A stretch of DNA of 64,000 nucleotides from CAYVOV01 sp964453525. Lineage in GTDB: Bacteria; Chloroflexota; Dehalococcoidia; Dehalococcoidales; UBA2162. The stretch covers positions 104,015-168,014 of the forward strand of contig CAYVOV010000005.1 in the NCBI GenBank assembly GCA_964453525.1. The letters run 5' to 3'. Below the pieces are notes generated by a model. It was not told where the DNA came from and ran no database searches. It worked only from the letters and a program-made list of their open reading frames with translations. Numbering within the stretch: the stretch's first letter is position 1; the number at the start of each line of letters is the position of its first letter. Shown in pieces: positions 25,105 to 34,248 of this stretch. Made by a program: the position numbers and the translations under genes.

Positions 25105-27330
25105 ATGAACCTTCCGGAAAAAGCAGGAAAAAGTACGCCTGCCCGAAACACGGGCGAGAAAGTGATTCCGACATTCTGTGCGATGTGCGGACCGATGATG
25201 GGCTGCGGAATAAACTGCTACGTAAAAGACGGGAAGCTCGTCAGAATCGAGGGCATGAAGGAGTCGCCCCGGAATCGTGGTAAGTTATGCCCTCGGGCTT
25301 ATGTCTCCATGCAGTGGCTATATTCTCCGCAACGCCTCAAGTACCCACTAAAACGCACCGGGAAGAAGGGCGAAGGGACTTTCGAGAAAATCACCTGGGA
25401 TGAGGCTATCAGCATTATCGCCGACAGGCTACTGGAGCAGAAGGAAAAGTACGGCCCCGAGTCCCTGGCGATTCTATCGCCGGCACGCAGAAGCTACAGT
25501 GACTATCTATACAGGTTTCTTATTGTTCACGGTAGCCCGAATTACGGGCACAGTGGCATCTGTGCCGTCCAGCGGGCTTTCGCCTACTCCTATACGCTGG
25601 GAACGGGCAGGCCGATGCCTGACTACGATAATGCCGACCTGATAATAATCTGGGGGGCAAACCCGGTCTATTCCGGCACGCCCCAGGGAAATCTTTCGAG
25701 AATTCTCAATGCCAGGGACAGAGGAGCAAAGCTGGTTGTAATCAAACCCCAGATGCAGCCGGACGCTGCCAAGGCGGATACCTGGCTGCCGGTGAGACCG
25801 GGTACGGACGGCGCTCTCGCTTTGGCAATGCTGAACGTGGTAATCAGCGAGGGTTTGTACGATAAGGAATTCGTTGAAAAGTGGTGTTATGGATTCGACA
25901 GGCTGGTACCTCACGTTCAGAAATACACGCCGGAATGGGCGGAGCCGATAACAGGTCTGCCCGCCGAACGGATAAGAGACATCGCCCGGCTATATGCCAC
26001 CACGGAGAAAGCCTGCATAAACACCGGCAACGGCTTCGACCAGGCGGTGGACTCGAATAACGCAGTACGGGCAGTTGCCATATTAATCGCCATCACCGGA
26101 CACTTCGATAGACCGGGCGGCAATATCGTCCCCCGAATGGGCAATATGCCTCAAATAAAGACAGTCCATCTCAGAGAAAGGTACACCCAGGAGCTTGTAG
26201 ATAAGCTTGTCGGACCGGAGATACCGGAATGTTTTCAGCCCTTCATCGAGGGCACTTCTTCCGCTTACTATCATTGCCTCAACAGCATACTGACTGGAAA
26301 ACCGTATCCGATTAGAGCCATAATCGCCCCGGGCACCCAGCCGACGGTAATCACCCGCGGGACAAAGAGGGTTATTGAAGCGCTTGAGAAACTTGAGTTC
26401 TTTGTTGTTATGGACGTCACGGAGAACGCCTCGATGCCCTGGGCGGACGTGGTTATTCCCATTGCCACGATGTACGAGTCCGACCACCCCTTTGAAGGAG
26501 GAATGAACAACTGGCTGATGGCGCGGAACCGCGTGGTTGAGAGGATGGGCGACTACAAATCTGACTATGAGTTCTGGCTCGACCTGGTGGTGAGGATGGG
26601 CTACGGCGATGATTTCTGGAACGGCAGCATCAAGGAGTGTATGGACTACCAGCTTGAGAACTTCGGCATGACAATGGAAGAGCTGAGAGCCTATCCCACC
26701 GGTATTGTCTATGAAAGCGGTCCGACGGAATTTGAGAAGTATGAGAGGATATTCTCCGCCAGAAGTCCCCGCCTTTCCAGGGCTCCTTTTCTTCCCCAGG
26801 GAAAGGTGGCGATATATAACACAACCTTCGAGGAGAACGGCTTCAATTCGCTGCCGGAATGGGTGGAACCGCCGGAAAGCCCCACGGCTACTCCGGAACT
26901 GCTGGATAAGTATCCACTGATATTTTCAGATACTCATACCTCTGCAGTGTACAATGCCGGGTGGCTGCGCAACGTGCCTTACCTGCGCGAGATTCAGCCT
27001 GACCCGTGGCTGCATATCTACCCGGAGACGGCTAAAGCCCGCGGTATAAAGGACGGCGACTGGGTAATCGTTGAATCACCGCACGGCTCGATAAAGCTGA
27101 GGGCGCAGTACTTCCCCGGCATCCGCCCCGATACGGTAATGGGCCTCCAGGGCTGGTGGCAGGGTTGTGATGAACTGGGACAACCGGGCTACCCGCTGGC
27201 TGACGGCGGTGCCGGGACGAACAACCTCTACAGCACCGACCCGGAAAAGGCTTTTGACCCGCTGGTTACGGCTATGCCCAAGCAGACCCTTGTCCAGGTT
27301 AGAAAAGCCGATGAGGATGAAGGAAAATAA
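25105..27330 (+). CDS. Molybdopterin oxidoreductase, catalytic subunit
   Basis: DMSO-reductase-superfamily enzyme, 741 residues. The N-terminus binds a 4Fe-4S cluster (C25-x2-C28-x5-C34 and later KLCPRAY). A likely metal ligand is C153 in GHSGICAVQRAF. The C-terminal cofactor-binding domain includes AKARGIKDGDWVIVESPHG near 650. There is no twin-arginine signal, so it stays in the cytoplasm. The substrate is not evident; relatives include polysulfide/thiosulfate reductases, acetylene hydratase-like and formate enzymes. It is followed nine bases later by its electron-transfer subunit; no NrfD-type membrane anchor follows, so it is a soluble complex. Whether the metal is Mo or W cannot be told. 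Confidence 0.93.
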   Translation: MNLPEKAGKSTPARNTGEKVIPTFCAMCGPMMGCGINCYVKDGKLVRIEGMKESPRNRGKLCPRAYVSMQWLYSPQRLKYPLKRTGKKGEGTFEKITWDEAISIIADRLLEQKEKYGPESLAILSPARRSYSDYLYRFLIVHGSPNYGHSGICAVQRAFAYSYTLGTGRPMPDYDNADLIIIWGANPVYSGTPQGNLSRILNARDRGAKLVVIKPQMQPDAAKADTWLPVRPGTDGALALAMLNVVISEGLYDKEFVEKWCYGFDRLVPHVQKYTPEWAEPITGLPAERIRDIARLYATTEKACINTGNGFDQAVDSNNAVRAVAILIAITGHFDRPGGNIVPRMGNMPQIKTVHLRERYTQELVDKLVGPEIPECFQPFIEGTSSAYYHCLNSILTGKPYPIRAIIAPGTQPTVITRGTKRVIEALEKLEFFVVMDVTENASMPWADVVIPIATMYESDHPFEGGMNNWLMARNRVVERMGDYKSDYEFWLDLVVRMGYGDDFWNGSIKECMDYQLENFGMTMEELRAYPTGIVYESGPTEFEKYERIFSARSPRLSRAPFLPQGKVAIYNTTFEENGFNSLPEWVEPPESPTATPELLDKYPLIFSDTHTSAVYNAGWLRNVPYLREIQPDPWLHIYPETAKARGIKDGDWVIVESPHGSIKLRAQYFPGIRPDTVMGLQGWWQGCDELGQPGYPLADGGAGTNNLYSTDPEKAFDPLVTAMPKQTLVQVRKADEDEGK

Positions 27331-27339
27331 TAGAAAATA

Positions 27340-27897
27340 ATGGCAGAGCAGTACGGTTTCTATTTTGATGCCGACCGGTGCGTAATGTGCCATGCCTGTG
27401 AATTGGCCTGCAAGAGCACCCGTGATGTTGAACCGGGAGTACAGTGGAGGAAGGTTATAGAAATCTGGGATGGGGAGTTCCCTGACGTTTCGCGTACCTT
27501 TGTTTCCCTTTCCTGCCTGCACTGCGCCGAACCCGCCTGCGTGGATGCCTGCCCGAACGGAGCAATCGGCAAACGTGCCGAAGACGGCATTGTAATAGTT
27601 GATAAAGACGAATGCACCGGCTGCGGCGAATGCTATTACGCCTGCTCTTATCAGGTACCGCAGTTCGGTGCCGACGGCTTGATGCAGAAATGCGATTTCT
27701 GTCTTGAACAGGGCAGAGAGCCGGCCTGCGTGGCACCCTGTCCCGCCGATGCCCTGTTTTTCGGCACAATGGAAGAGCTGTCCCGGCTGGCCGCCACGGG
27801 GGGCGCTGAAAAACTGGCCGGGGACACCGTACCGTCAATGTTCATAGCCAACCGGCGGGGAGCCATCATTCCTGCCGAGAACCTGATTATCGGCTAA
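27340..27897 (+). CDS. Ferredoxin-like electron-transfer subunit of the molybdoenzyme
   Basis: 185 residues with four cysteine groups for four 4Fe-4S clusters: CVMCHACELAC, CLHCAEPACVDAC, CTGCGECYYAC, and CDFCLEQGREPAC with CPADAL. This is the DmsB/NrfC/HybA pattern of the beta subunits of DMSO-reductase-type enzymes. No signal peptide, matching a cytoplasmic catalytic partner. ATG at 27340, nine bases after the catalytic gene. Its stop is three bases from the stop of the convergent thiamine-diphosphate enzyme gene. Confidence 0.94.
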   Translation: MAEQYGFYFDADRCVMCHACELACKSTRDVEPGVQWRKVIEIWDGEFPDVSRTFVSLSCLHCAEPACVDACPNGAIGKRAEDGIVIVDKDECTGCGECYYACSYQVPQFGADGLMQKCDFCLEQGREPACVAPCPADALFFGTMEELSRLAATGGAEKLAGDTVPSMFIANRRGAIIPAENLIIG

Positions 27898-27900
27898 CAG

Positions 27901-29604
27901 CTAACCCCGCGCCAGTATGACATCCACGAGGGCGGGCCTTCCCTTATGGACCTCAGCCATTGCCTCTTTCAGGACGGGAAGAACTTCGGTCGGGTCTTCA
28001 ACCTTCCGCCCGTAACCGCCGCAAGCCTGGGCTATCATGGCATAATCGGGTGGTGGGTAAATATCCACTCCCACATCGAACGCCGTTTCATCCGAAAGCC
28101 CGGTCTCGGAGAGTCGTTCGATAATAGCTCTGATGGCACCGTACGATTGATTGTTGAAGATAACCGATAGAAACGGAGCTTTATACGATTTCGCCGACCA
28201 CAGTGCAGCTACCGGCGAACTCCAGACAAAACCACCGTCTGTCATCAAGCTCACCACCGTTTTGTCAGGAGCGGCTACTTTCGCTCCCAGAGCAGCCCCC
28301 GGTGCCCACATAATAGAGCCTCCGGCGCAGCCCAGCAGGGTAGCCGGCTTTGTCCGGTCGATTTGCTCCGGTACTGAAGACGACTGCGTGATGAGGTGGT
28401 TGACGATTATCGTTTCCTCGTCAATAATTTCGGCAATACAGTGGCAGAGCCAGTCCGGGGAAATCGGTCTCTCGCTCGATTTACTCTTCCCGTACTCGCG
28501 CCACTCTTTCCGCTCTCTGGCGTGTCTTTCCTCCAGTTGACTGAACCGCTCACGGAGCTGTCCCTGTTTTTCCGGTGTCAACTTCTGACGTAATATCCTG
28601 TTTAGAGCCGGTATCGCTTCTCTGGAATCGGCATTTATAAAAATATCGGCTCCCCGTCCCCATAAAGGCCTACCCTGTGTCAGGGGGTCGGTGTCAATGT
28701 GAATAATCCTGGCGTTTTCTCCAGGGCGGCCATCCGCCGGGACGTATGGCATATCATAATCAATGACAAGTACTGCGTCAGCGTCTGTAATGTGGGGATT
28801 CATTGCCCGGCCGCCGCCCATCCGTTCCAGTCCGGCACAGAGGGGATGCGTGGTAGGGAAATTAACCCTTGTCAGACCGGGAAGCACCGGCGCACACAGA
28901 GTCTCGGCTAGTTCAACGAGCGATGCTATAGACTCAGGATACCTGCCGGTATGTCCCACCACTATTAGAGGAGCTTCTGCATCCAGCAATATGTCAGCTA
29001 TCTTACCGAGACTTTCAATATCCGCCGGTGAGGCTTCCGTTACCGCATTTATTGCCGACGGCTGGATAGCAACTTTATCAACCTTATTTGAGAGAGTCTC
29101 CCGGGGGTATGAAAGATAGACCGGTCCGTGAGGTTCGGTGAAAGCAGTCTTGAAGGCTTGCTGGAGCACATCGTGGATATTTTCTTCCGGGCTTATCTCA
29201 TGGTCCCACTTCACACAGATGCGCACCATGCTGTTCTGGTCGTGCGGCTCATTCCTCCAATTTCTCCGTTCGGGACCCGCTTGTAACCCTGCCCATATGA
29301 TGACGGGAATCCGGCCCCACTGCGCGTTATGAAGGGCTCCGCCCACCTGCTGGGTACCGAGTTCGCTGTGGACCATAACCACCTGCGGCTTCCCCGAAAC
29401 CAGGTAGTGTCCGTAGGCGGCTGTCAGGGCTACCGCTTCATGCAGGCAGAGTACCAGTTTCGGGGCAGGTTTACCCTGCATCCTGTACTTCAGGATAGCC
29501 ACCTGTATGGGGGCGAGGTCACCTCCCGGATTGAAGAAGATATGCTCTACGCCGTTGGCATTCAGTACCTCTATGAAAGCCTCTGCACCTTGATACTGTT
29601 CCAC
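27901..29604 (-). CDS. Thiamine-diphosphate-dependent enzyme (acetolactate synthase-like)
   Basis: 567 residues. Three-domain layout: N-terminal pyrimidine domain with catalytic Glu 56 (LHEAVAL), a central Rossmann domain (LIVVGHTGRYPE), and a C-terminal cofactor domain with the ThDP motif (TDGGF...IFNNQSYGAI). Family members decarboxylate or ligate 2-oxo acids. It lacks an obvious FAD segment, so it may be a benzoylformate-, oxalyl-CoA- or indolepyruvate-type decarboxylase; the exact reaction is open. The start is GTG 29604, with AAGGAGG eight bases upstream; a longer reading to 29643 lacks one. Thiamine diphosphate could come from the thiL route. Confidence 0.88.
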   Translation of the reverse strand: MEQYQGAEAFIEVLNANGVEHIFFNPGGDLAPIQVAILKYRMQGKPAPKLVLCLHEAVALTAAYGHYLVSGKPQVVMVHSELGTQQVGGALHNAQWGRIPVIIWAGLQAGPERRNWRNEPHDQNSMVRICVKWDHEISPEENIHDVLQQAFKTAFTEPHGPVYLSYPRETLSNKVDKVAIQPSAINAVTEASPADIESLGKIADILLDAEAPLIVVGHTGRYPESIASLVELAETLCAPVLPGLTRVNFPTTHPLCAGLERMGGGRAMNPHITDADAVLVIDYDMPYVPADGRPGENARIIHIDTDPLTQGRPLWGRGADIFINADSREAIPALNRILRQKLTPEKQGQLRERFSQLEERHARERKEWREYGKSKSSERPISPDWLCHCIAEIIDEETIIVNHLITQSSSVPEQIDRTKPATLLGCAGGSIMWAPGAALGAKVAAPDKTVVSLMTDGGFVWSSPVAALWSAKSYKAPFLSVIFNNQSYGAIRAIIERLSETGLSDETAFDVGVDIYPPPDYAMIAQACGGYGRKVEDPTEVLPVLKEAMAEVHKGRPALVDVILARG

Positions 29605-29657
29605 TTTATTTGCCTCCTTTTTGGTATTAGCTGGCAATGTCATTACATGCCCTATTA

Positions 29658-29816
29658 TTTGTCATTGCGAGCCCCGATTTTATCGGGGCGAAGCAATCTC
29701 GATAAATATATCTATATAGATTATCACGTCGTCCCGACAAAGTCGGGACTTCTTATAATGACAATTGTATTTGAGATTGCTTCGTCGTCCACCTCTGGAG
29801 TTCTCCTCGCAATGAC
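29658..29816. repeat. Cluster of three palindromic repeat units
   Basis: Unit 1 (29658-29698) has the frame TCATTGCGAG...CGAAGCAATCT around CCCCGAT-ttt-ATCGGGG. Unit 2 (29725-29762) is a diverged unit with GTCCCGAC-aaa-GTCGGGAC. Unit 3 (29770-29816) is inverted, AGATTGCTTCG...CTCGCAATGACA. Together they fill the gap between the ThDP enzyme and the SDR gene. No gene is seen here. Confidence 0.75.
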
Positions 29817-29880
29817 AGATGAATTAACCTGACATAAAAGAAATCCTATACACATTTCAGGGTTACGTCTTGTCTCTCTC

Positions 29881-30735
29881 CTAGCCAGGAACCATACCGC
29901 CATCGACATTAATCGACTGACCGGTTATATTCCTGGCATCTTCCGAAACAAGGAATACCACTGCCCGGCCTATATCCTCCGGTGTCTGCTCTCTCTTTAA
30001 AGGCACCATGGGAGAGAGATAATTATCGAAGTATTCCCTGGGTGTCATTCCCTTCGCTTCCGGATTAGCTTGAATGCGTCTCGGCACGCTTCTTTCGTAC
30101 AGCGGGGTATACAGCACTCCGGGGCAGATGCAGTTGACATTGACGTTATATTCGGCTAACTGCAGGGCTAGAACCATGGTAAACTGTATTACGCCTGCCT
30201 TGGCAACACCGTAGCTCGTCATCGGCGAAAAGGAGGCGCCATCCCCGCCCGTTCCCGGCGTCCGCAATCTAATCCCCGAGGGTGGTCTGCCGCCTATCGA
30301 TGATATATTCACAATTTTGCCGCTTCTCTGTTCCACGAAATGTGGAGCTATTGCCCGGCACATCAGCATTGTCGACTTTAAATTAAGCCTGATAGTGTCA
30401 TCCCATTCCTCTTCTTCCAGGTACGGCTGCCCTTCTTTTTCATTATAGAATCTGGACTCACCGCCGGTATTGTTGACAAATATGTCTATCTTACCGAATG
30501 CGTCCAGAGTCTCCTGAACAGCCCGGTTTACCTGCTTGCTATCGGTGACATCCGCTATCACGACCAGTGACTTCCTGCCCAGTTTCTTCACCTTTTCCGC
30601 AGCACTGGCGGCGGTCTCTTTGTTAATATCGACAATCGCTACATCCGCTCCCTCCTCGGCCAGACAGAGCGTTATACCCAGGCCGATTCCCACAGCGCCT
30701 CCGCTGACAATTGCTACTTTTCCTTCAAGTTTCAA
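29881..30735 (-). CDS. Short-chain dehydrogenase/reductase
   Basis: 284-residue NAD(P)-dependent oxidoreductase. Cofactor loop SGGAVGIGLGI near residues 11-21, an acidic residue after the second strand (VAIVDINKE) pointing to NAD, NNTGG near 88, catalytic Ser in NISSIGG and the Y-x3-K pair in SYGVAKAG. Start TTG at 30735 with GGAGGTGG upstream. It lies 38 bases after a second SDR gene on the same strand. The substrate is unknown; a hydroxyl or keto group on an acyl or alicyclic compound is the usual type. Confidence 0.92.
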   Translation of the reverse strand: MKLEGKVAIVSGGAVGIGLGITLCLAEEGADVAIVDINKETAASAAEKVKKLGRKSLVVIADVTDSKQVNRAVQETLDAFGKIDIFVNNTGGESRFYNEKEGQPYLEEEEWDDTIRLNLKSTMLMCRAIAPHFVEQRSGKIVNISSIGGRPPSGIRLRTPGTGGDGASFSPMTSYGVAKAGVIQFTMVLALQLAEYNVNVNCICPGVLYTPLYERSVPRRIQANPEAKGMTPREYFDNYLSPMVPLKREQTPEDIGRAVVFLVSEDARNITGQSINVDGGMVPG

Positions 30736-30773
30736 TTAAAGCCACCTCCATATCATAATCTAAGGCTTCGCCT

Positions 30774-31691
30774 TTAACCTCTCGCCCTTTCGAAATCCCG
30801 GGCCAGAGTCGTCGGGATAAGCCTGACCAGTTCGTCAAGCGTCCAGATGCCTTCCTTGTACAGGCCGTTTTTTTCCTTCGGCCAGGAGTACAGGGCGACC
30901 CTTCCTCTGGAGGCACCGAACACCTGGCCGTTTATATTTGCCGCCTGGTCGGTCGCCAGGTAGAGAACGACGGCAGGGATATGCTCCGGACCCGCCGGGT
31001 CGCTCGATTCCTCATATACCTGACGGGTTACCAGGCCTAACCGGTAAAGCCGCTGCCAGACCTCACCACCCTTTCGCGGACTCATCCTTGTCTCTGCAAT
31101 CGGCACTATAGCATTGCAGGTAACTCCGTAGCCTTCAAGGTCCATAATCTGGGCGATTCCCTTTGTCAGGCTGACTACCGCTCCCTTGGCTGCCGTATAG
31201 GCGCTGGCTCCATTACCCAGCCAGGCCGGCGAACTGAAATTTATTATCCGCCCCGTGCCCCGCTTCACGATATGGCCGAGGGCGTGGCGGCAGGTGTTGA
31301 AAGTACCGTTAAGATTAACGCCAATCACCGTATCCCAGTCATCTTTACTCGTCTCCCAGAACTGCCCCGGCCTTTTTCCTCCGATACCGGCGCAGTTAAC
31401 CAGGATATCTATGGTGCCGAAATTTTCGATACAGGTGTTTATGATTCTCTCCGCGGCATCGAAGTCAGCCACCGAATCATAACTGGCAACTGCCGTCCCT
31501 CCGGCTTTTTTTATCTCTGCTACCACTTCATCAGCCGGCGTCCGGTCTGAGCCGGTACCGTCAGTTTCCCCTCCCAGGTCATTTACCACCACCCTGACTC
31601 CTTCACCGGCCATTGCCAGGGCGATTTCTCTGCCCTGCCCGCGGCCGCTGCCGGTAATCACCGCGCATTTTCCTTCCAGTAGCTTCGCCAT
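30774..31691 (-). CDS. SDR of the (3R)-hydroxyacyl-CoA dehydrogenase type
   Basis: 305 residues. TGSGRGQGREIALAMAGEG is the cofactor loop, followed by VVVNDLGGETDGTGSDRTPADEVV, a pattern typical of the dehydrogenase domain of type 2 multifunctional beta-oxidation enzymes (landmarks only). Catalytic Ser in NFSSPAW and Y-T-A-A-K. The gene at 52643 shares the same pattern, so two members of this subgroup are in the window. ATG at 31691 with GAGGAG upstream. It lies between the ArsA-like ATPase and another SDR, 38 bases from each. Confidence 0.9.
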   Translation of the reverse strand: MAKLLEGKCAVITGSGRGQGREIALAMAGEGVRVVVNDLGGETDGTGSDRTPADEVVAEIKKAGGTAVASYDSVADFDAAERIINTCIENFGTIDILVNCAGIGGKRPGQFWETSKDDWDTVIGVNLNGTFNTCRHALGHIVKRGTGRIINFSSPAWLGNGASAYTAAKGAVVSLTKGIAQIMDLEGYGVTCNAIVPIAETRMSPRKGGEVWQRLYRLGLVTRQVYEESSDPAGPEHIPAVVLYLATDQAANINGQVFGASRGRVALYSWPKEKNGLYKEGIWTLDELVRLIPTTLARDFERARG

Positions 31692-31729
31692 CTTTCAGGT
31701 CTCCTCTCGTCTCAACGGACAGCAGAAAT

Positions 31730-32665
31730 TCAAGTCATTCTGACCATTCGTGGTTTTATAAAGAGTATTTTTTCAATCTCTTTCAACCGTTCCAGTCCCT
31801 TCAGTTCATAGGGAAACATCGGCAGCTCAACTATTTCCAGGTCCGAGTATTTATCATAAATCGCCTCAATATAGCCTTTCTGCTGCCCGGCTCTCGTTAA
31901 TAGAAAGTCCGAGTCTTTCTCCCTGACAACGTTGTTTATTATCAACCGCTTCACTTTTAGCTTGTATTCCTTCAGCTTGGCGAAAATGTCATCGAGCTGC
32001 TCGACAGCCAGGGCTTCCGGTATTGTAACCATGTTGAATACCACTTTATTCCTTATGAAGTCCATGAGTCCGGCAGATTCCTCCTCCCACCGCCTGATGA
32101 TATCCAGTATCGGCTCCCGGCTCTTATGACCCAGCTTTAACCTGGAATATATTCGCGGAGCCATCCTCAGGTGCTTCCGGAGCATGGCAGGAGTTTCGAT
32201 TAAAGCCAGCGTCTGTCCGAGCGGTGCCGTGTCCCAGATGATATTTTCATATTCCCCATTAGCCTTTAACTGGCTTATGTAGTCAATCATGAACTCCTCG
32301 CTCAGCCCGGGTAATACCGAGGTCATAAATTCGAGGAACCTTGAGTAGTCAATAGAAATAAATGATGAAAATACCGCGTAGACCTGGGCACCGAACTTTT
32401 TATCCCACATCTCCATAACCTCAGTCATGCCGAGCTCATTGATGTAGAGTGATTCCATCACTTTTGCCGGCTTCTCTTTTCTGGTCAGTTCAAAGATGTG
32501 TGAAAGTGATGGCGTGGCATCAGTCGAGATAGCCAGAGTCCGTTTCCCAAGCGAGGCATAATGAAGCGCCGCCGCGGCGGCGCAGGTTGTCTTACCGACG
32601 CCTCCCTTGCCGGTAAACATGGTGATAGCTTCTTCGCCGGAACTGCTTTTATCTGAGACTGTCAT
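31730..32665 (-). CDS. ArsA/Get3-like ATPase
   Basis: 311 residues with the deviant P-loop FTGKGGVGKTTCA near residues 16-28, then ISTDATPSLSHIFEL (switch I) and WDTAPLGQTLALIETPAML (switch II), typical of ArsA-type ATPases; landmarks only. Only one ATPase half is present. There is no arsenic gene around it, so arsenite export is unlikely; cofactor, lipid or protein handling for the neighbouring enzymes is possible. Start ATG 32665, with no clear ribosome site. It heads the run ArsA-like, SDR, SDR on the minus strand. Confidence 0.85.
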   Translation of the reverse strand: MTVSDKSSSGEEAITMFTGKGGVGKTTCAAAAALHYASLGKRTLAISTDATPSLSHIFELTRKEKPAKVMESLYINELGMTEVMEMWDKKFGAQVYAVFSSFISIDYSRFLEFMTSVLPGLSEEFMIDYISQLKANGEYENIIWDTAPLGQTLALIETPAMLRKHLRMAPRIYSRLKLGHKSREPILDIIRRWEEESAGLMDFIRNKVVFNMVTIPEALAVEQLDDIFAKLKEYKLKVKRLIINNVVREKDSDFLLTRAGQQKGYIEAIYDKYSDLEIVELPMFPYELKGLERLKEIEKILFIKPRMVRMT

Positions 32666-32850
32666 CCAATTCGTAAAGCTGCCCGTAACAAATTAAGGAC
32701 ACTGGTAAAATATGACTGCGGCTTAATGGTATCACAACCGGCCGGATAGGGAAAGGACTCCTGAAGTAAAAAGCTGACGCTTGATTGTGCCAGCTTACCC
32801 GTTCGCAGGTCAGGTAGAATTATTTGTTCCGTAAGGTGGAGTCTTGCCCT

Positions 32851-33000
32851 AAAAGTCGTGTGTCCTGTCACCCTGGAGCACATTCGCTCCGCTCAGTGTA
32901 AACTCAGCGAAGGGTCTCAGGGAGGAGGGGATTACCTTGACTCCCCACCCTGAGATTCTTCGTCCGCCAGAGGCGGACTCCAGAATGACTTTTGAGGCAA
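32851..33000 (-). repeat. Composite repeat, copy B (inverted partner at 1639-1788)
   Basis: Reverse-oriented copy of the 150-bp repeat at 1639-1788. It has the same two modules: the CACTGAGCGGAGCGAATGT part and the TCATTCTGGAG-hairpin-GAAGAATCT part. It abuts the 172-bp direct repeat on its right. The 614-base gap 32666-33279 that contains both has no gene that I can support. Confidence 0.8.
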
Positions 33001-33032
33001 AGCCGTAAGGTGGAAAATGGGGTACGGGCGTA

Positions 33033-33204
33033 ACGGTTCTTCTCAATCTTAGTTGGAGACCCTTTGACAAGCTCAGGGTGAGTGGGAATGCGTGCCACTT
33101 ACCCTGAGCCGTTAGCCTGCCCTGAGCGAAGCCGAAGGAAACCACAGCGGCGAAAGAAATATTGATATTCATTGTTGCCTGTGCAACCATGATTAAGTAA
33201 AAGG
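33033..33204 (+). repeat. 172-bp direct repeat, left copy
   Basis: Begins ACGGTTCTTCTCAATCTTAG and ends GATTAAGTAAAAGG. The right copy is at 36058-36229, with equal length and no gaps. Roughly a dozen differences are visible, most of them within one 15-base patch. Contains a GACAAGCTCAGGGTGAG module and a CCTGAGCGAAGCCGAAGG module. The two copies enclose 2.85 kb with an epimerase, an SDR and a monooxygenase. Confidence 0.85.
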
Positions 33205-33279
33205 GGCGTAACTGTTACATTGACATCACAGGCTTGCTAGCAGTATCCTCAGTACGGATAAATTTAAGGAGGAAATTAA

Positions 33280-34248
33280 ATGAATATCATGGTATTGGGC
33301 GGCAGCGGGATGTTCGGGAGGAAGACGGTCTTGCATATGCTGGAAGACACAGAGATAGATAATGTTGTCTCGATGGACATCACCCCGCCGCCAGACTGGG
33401 CGCTGAAGCAGATTGAGTCTTGGAAGGACAGGTTCCACTTCGTCCGCGGTACTGTTGCCGAGCTCGAAGACATTCAGAACGCAGCCAAGATTTGCAGGAT
33501 AGACGGCATTGTCAACTGGGCGTTCGTGATGAGCCTCCAGGAACTTAATAGCAATCCGCGCCTCAGTACCAAAGTCAACATACTCGGCATGTGCAATGCC
33601 TTTGAGGCGGCCCGTCTTATCGATGCGAACCGCGTTGTCTACGCCAGCTCTATGACCGTCTACGGCCCGGCCGACCTCTATGGAGACGAGATTGGCGAAG
33701 ACGTGCTCCTCTCCCCGAACAGCTCCTATGCCGTTGCCAAGGTCTTTGCCGAGATTATCGCCGCCCAGTATCACGAGAAATACGGCATTAATTTCACCGG
33801 CGTTCGCCCCACCATCGGCTACGGCCACGGCGGAAAATCACCAGCTCAGATGTGGTCGGATTTGCCATCGATGGCCGCGGTGGGTAAACCTTACAAGATG
33901 GAGTTCAATGGCGATATGTCAATGTCGCTAGTCAGCGCCGACGACCTCGCTATCTTCACCACTACCCTGATGAAGGCAAAATCATCACCGCGTCCGGTCT
34001 ATAACGTCGGCACGCCTTTAATTAACTTCCGCGACCTGGCCGCGACGGTCAAGAAATACCTCCCGGACGCTATCATAGAGTTCGGCGACAAGCCGTCCCC
34101 GTTCGGCGCAGGGAGGAAACCGCTCAATATCAGCTCCAGAGCGGCCAAGGAAGACTTCGGCTTCGAGTGTATGTCTATCGGCGATGGCGTCAAAATCCAC
34201 ATTAACGATGCCCGCCTTGAAGCCGGCCTGGAACCCTTAAAGTTCTAG
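33280..34248 (+). CDS. NAD-dependent epimerase/dehydratase family protein
   Basis: 322-residue extended SDR. Nucleotide loop VLGGSGMFGRKT near residues 5-16, catalytic Ser/Thr in YASSMTVYGPAD near 122, and Y-A-V-A-K near 150. Length and layout fit UDP-sugar epimerases and related reductases, but no sugar genes surround it; the substrate may be a non-sugar. ATG at 33280 with AAGGAGG upstream. It lies just inside the left 172-bp repeat, with an SDR gene 159 bases downstream. Confidence 0.9.
   Translation: MNIMVLGGSGMFGRKTVLHMLEDTEIDNVVSMDITPPPDWALKQIESWKDRFHFVRGTVAELEDIQNAAKICRIDGIVNWAFVMSLQELNSNPRLSTKVNILGMCNAFEAARLIDANRVVYASSMTVYGPADLYGDEIGEDVLLSPNSSYAVAKVFAEIIAAQYHEKYGINFTGVRPTIGYGHGGKSPAQMWSDLPSMAAVGKPYKMEFNGDMSMSLVSADDLAIFTTTLMKAKSSPRPVYNVGTPLINFRDLAATVKKYLPDAIIEFGDKPSPFGAGRKPLNISSRAAKEDFGFECMSIGDGVKIHINDARLEAGLEPLKF

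Noticed and set aside
31730..32665. Arsenic resistance operon
   Set aside because: Only one ArsA-like ATPase; no arsB, arsC, arsD or arsR gene is near.
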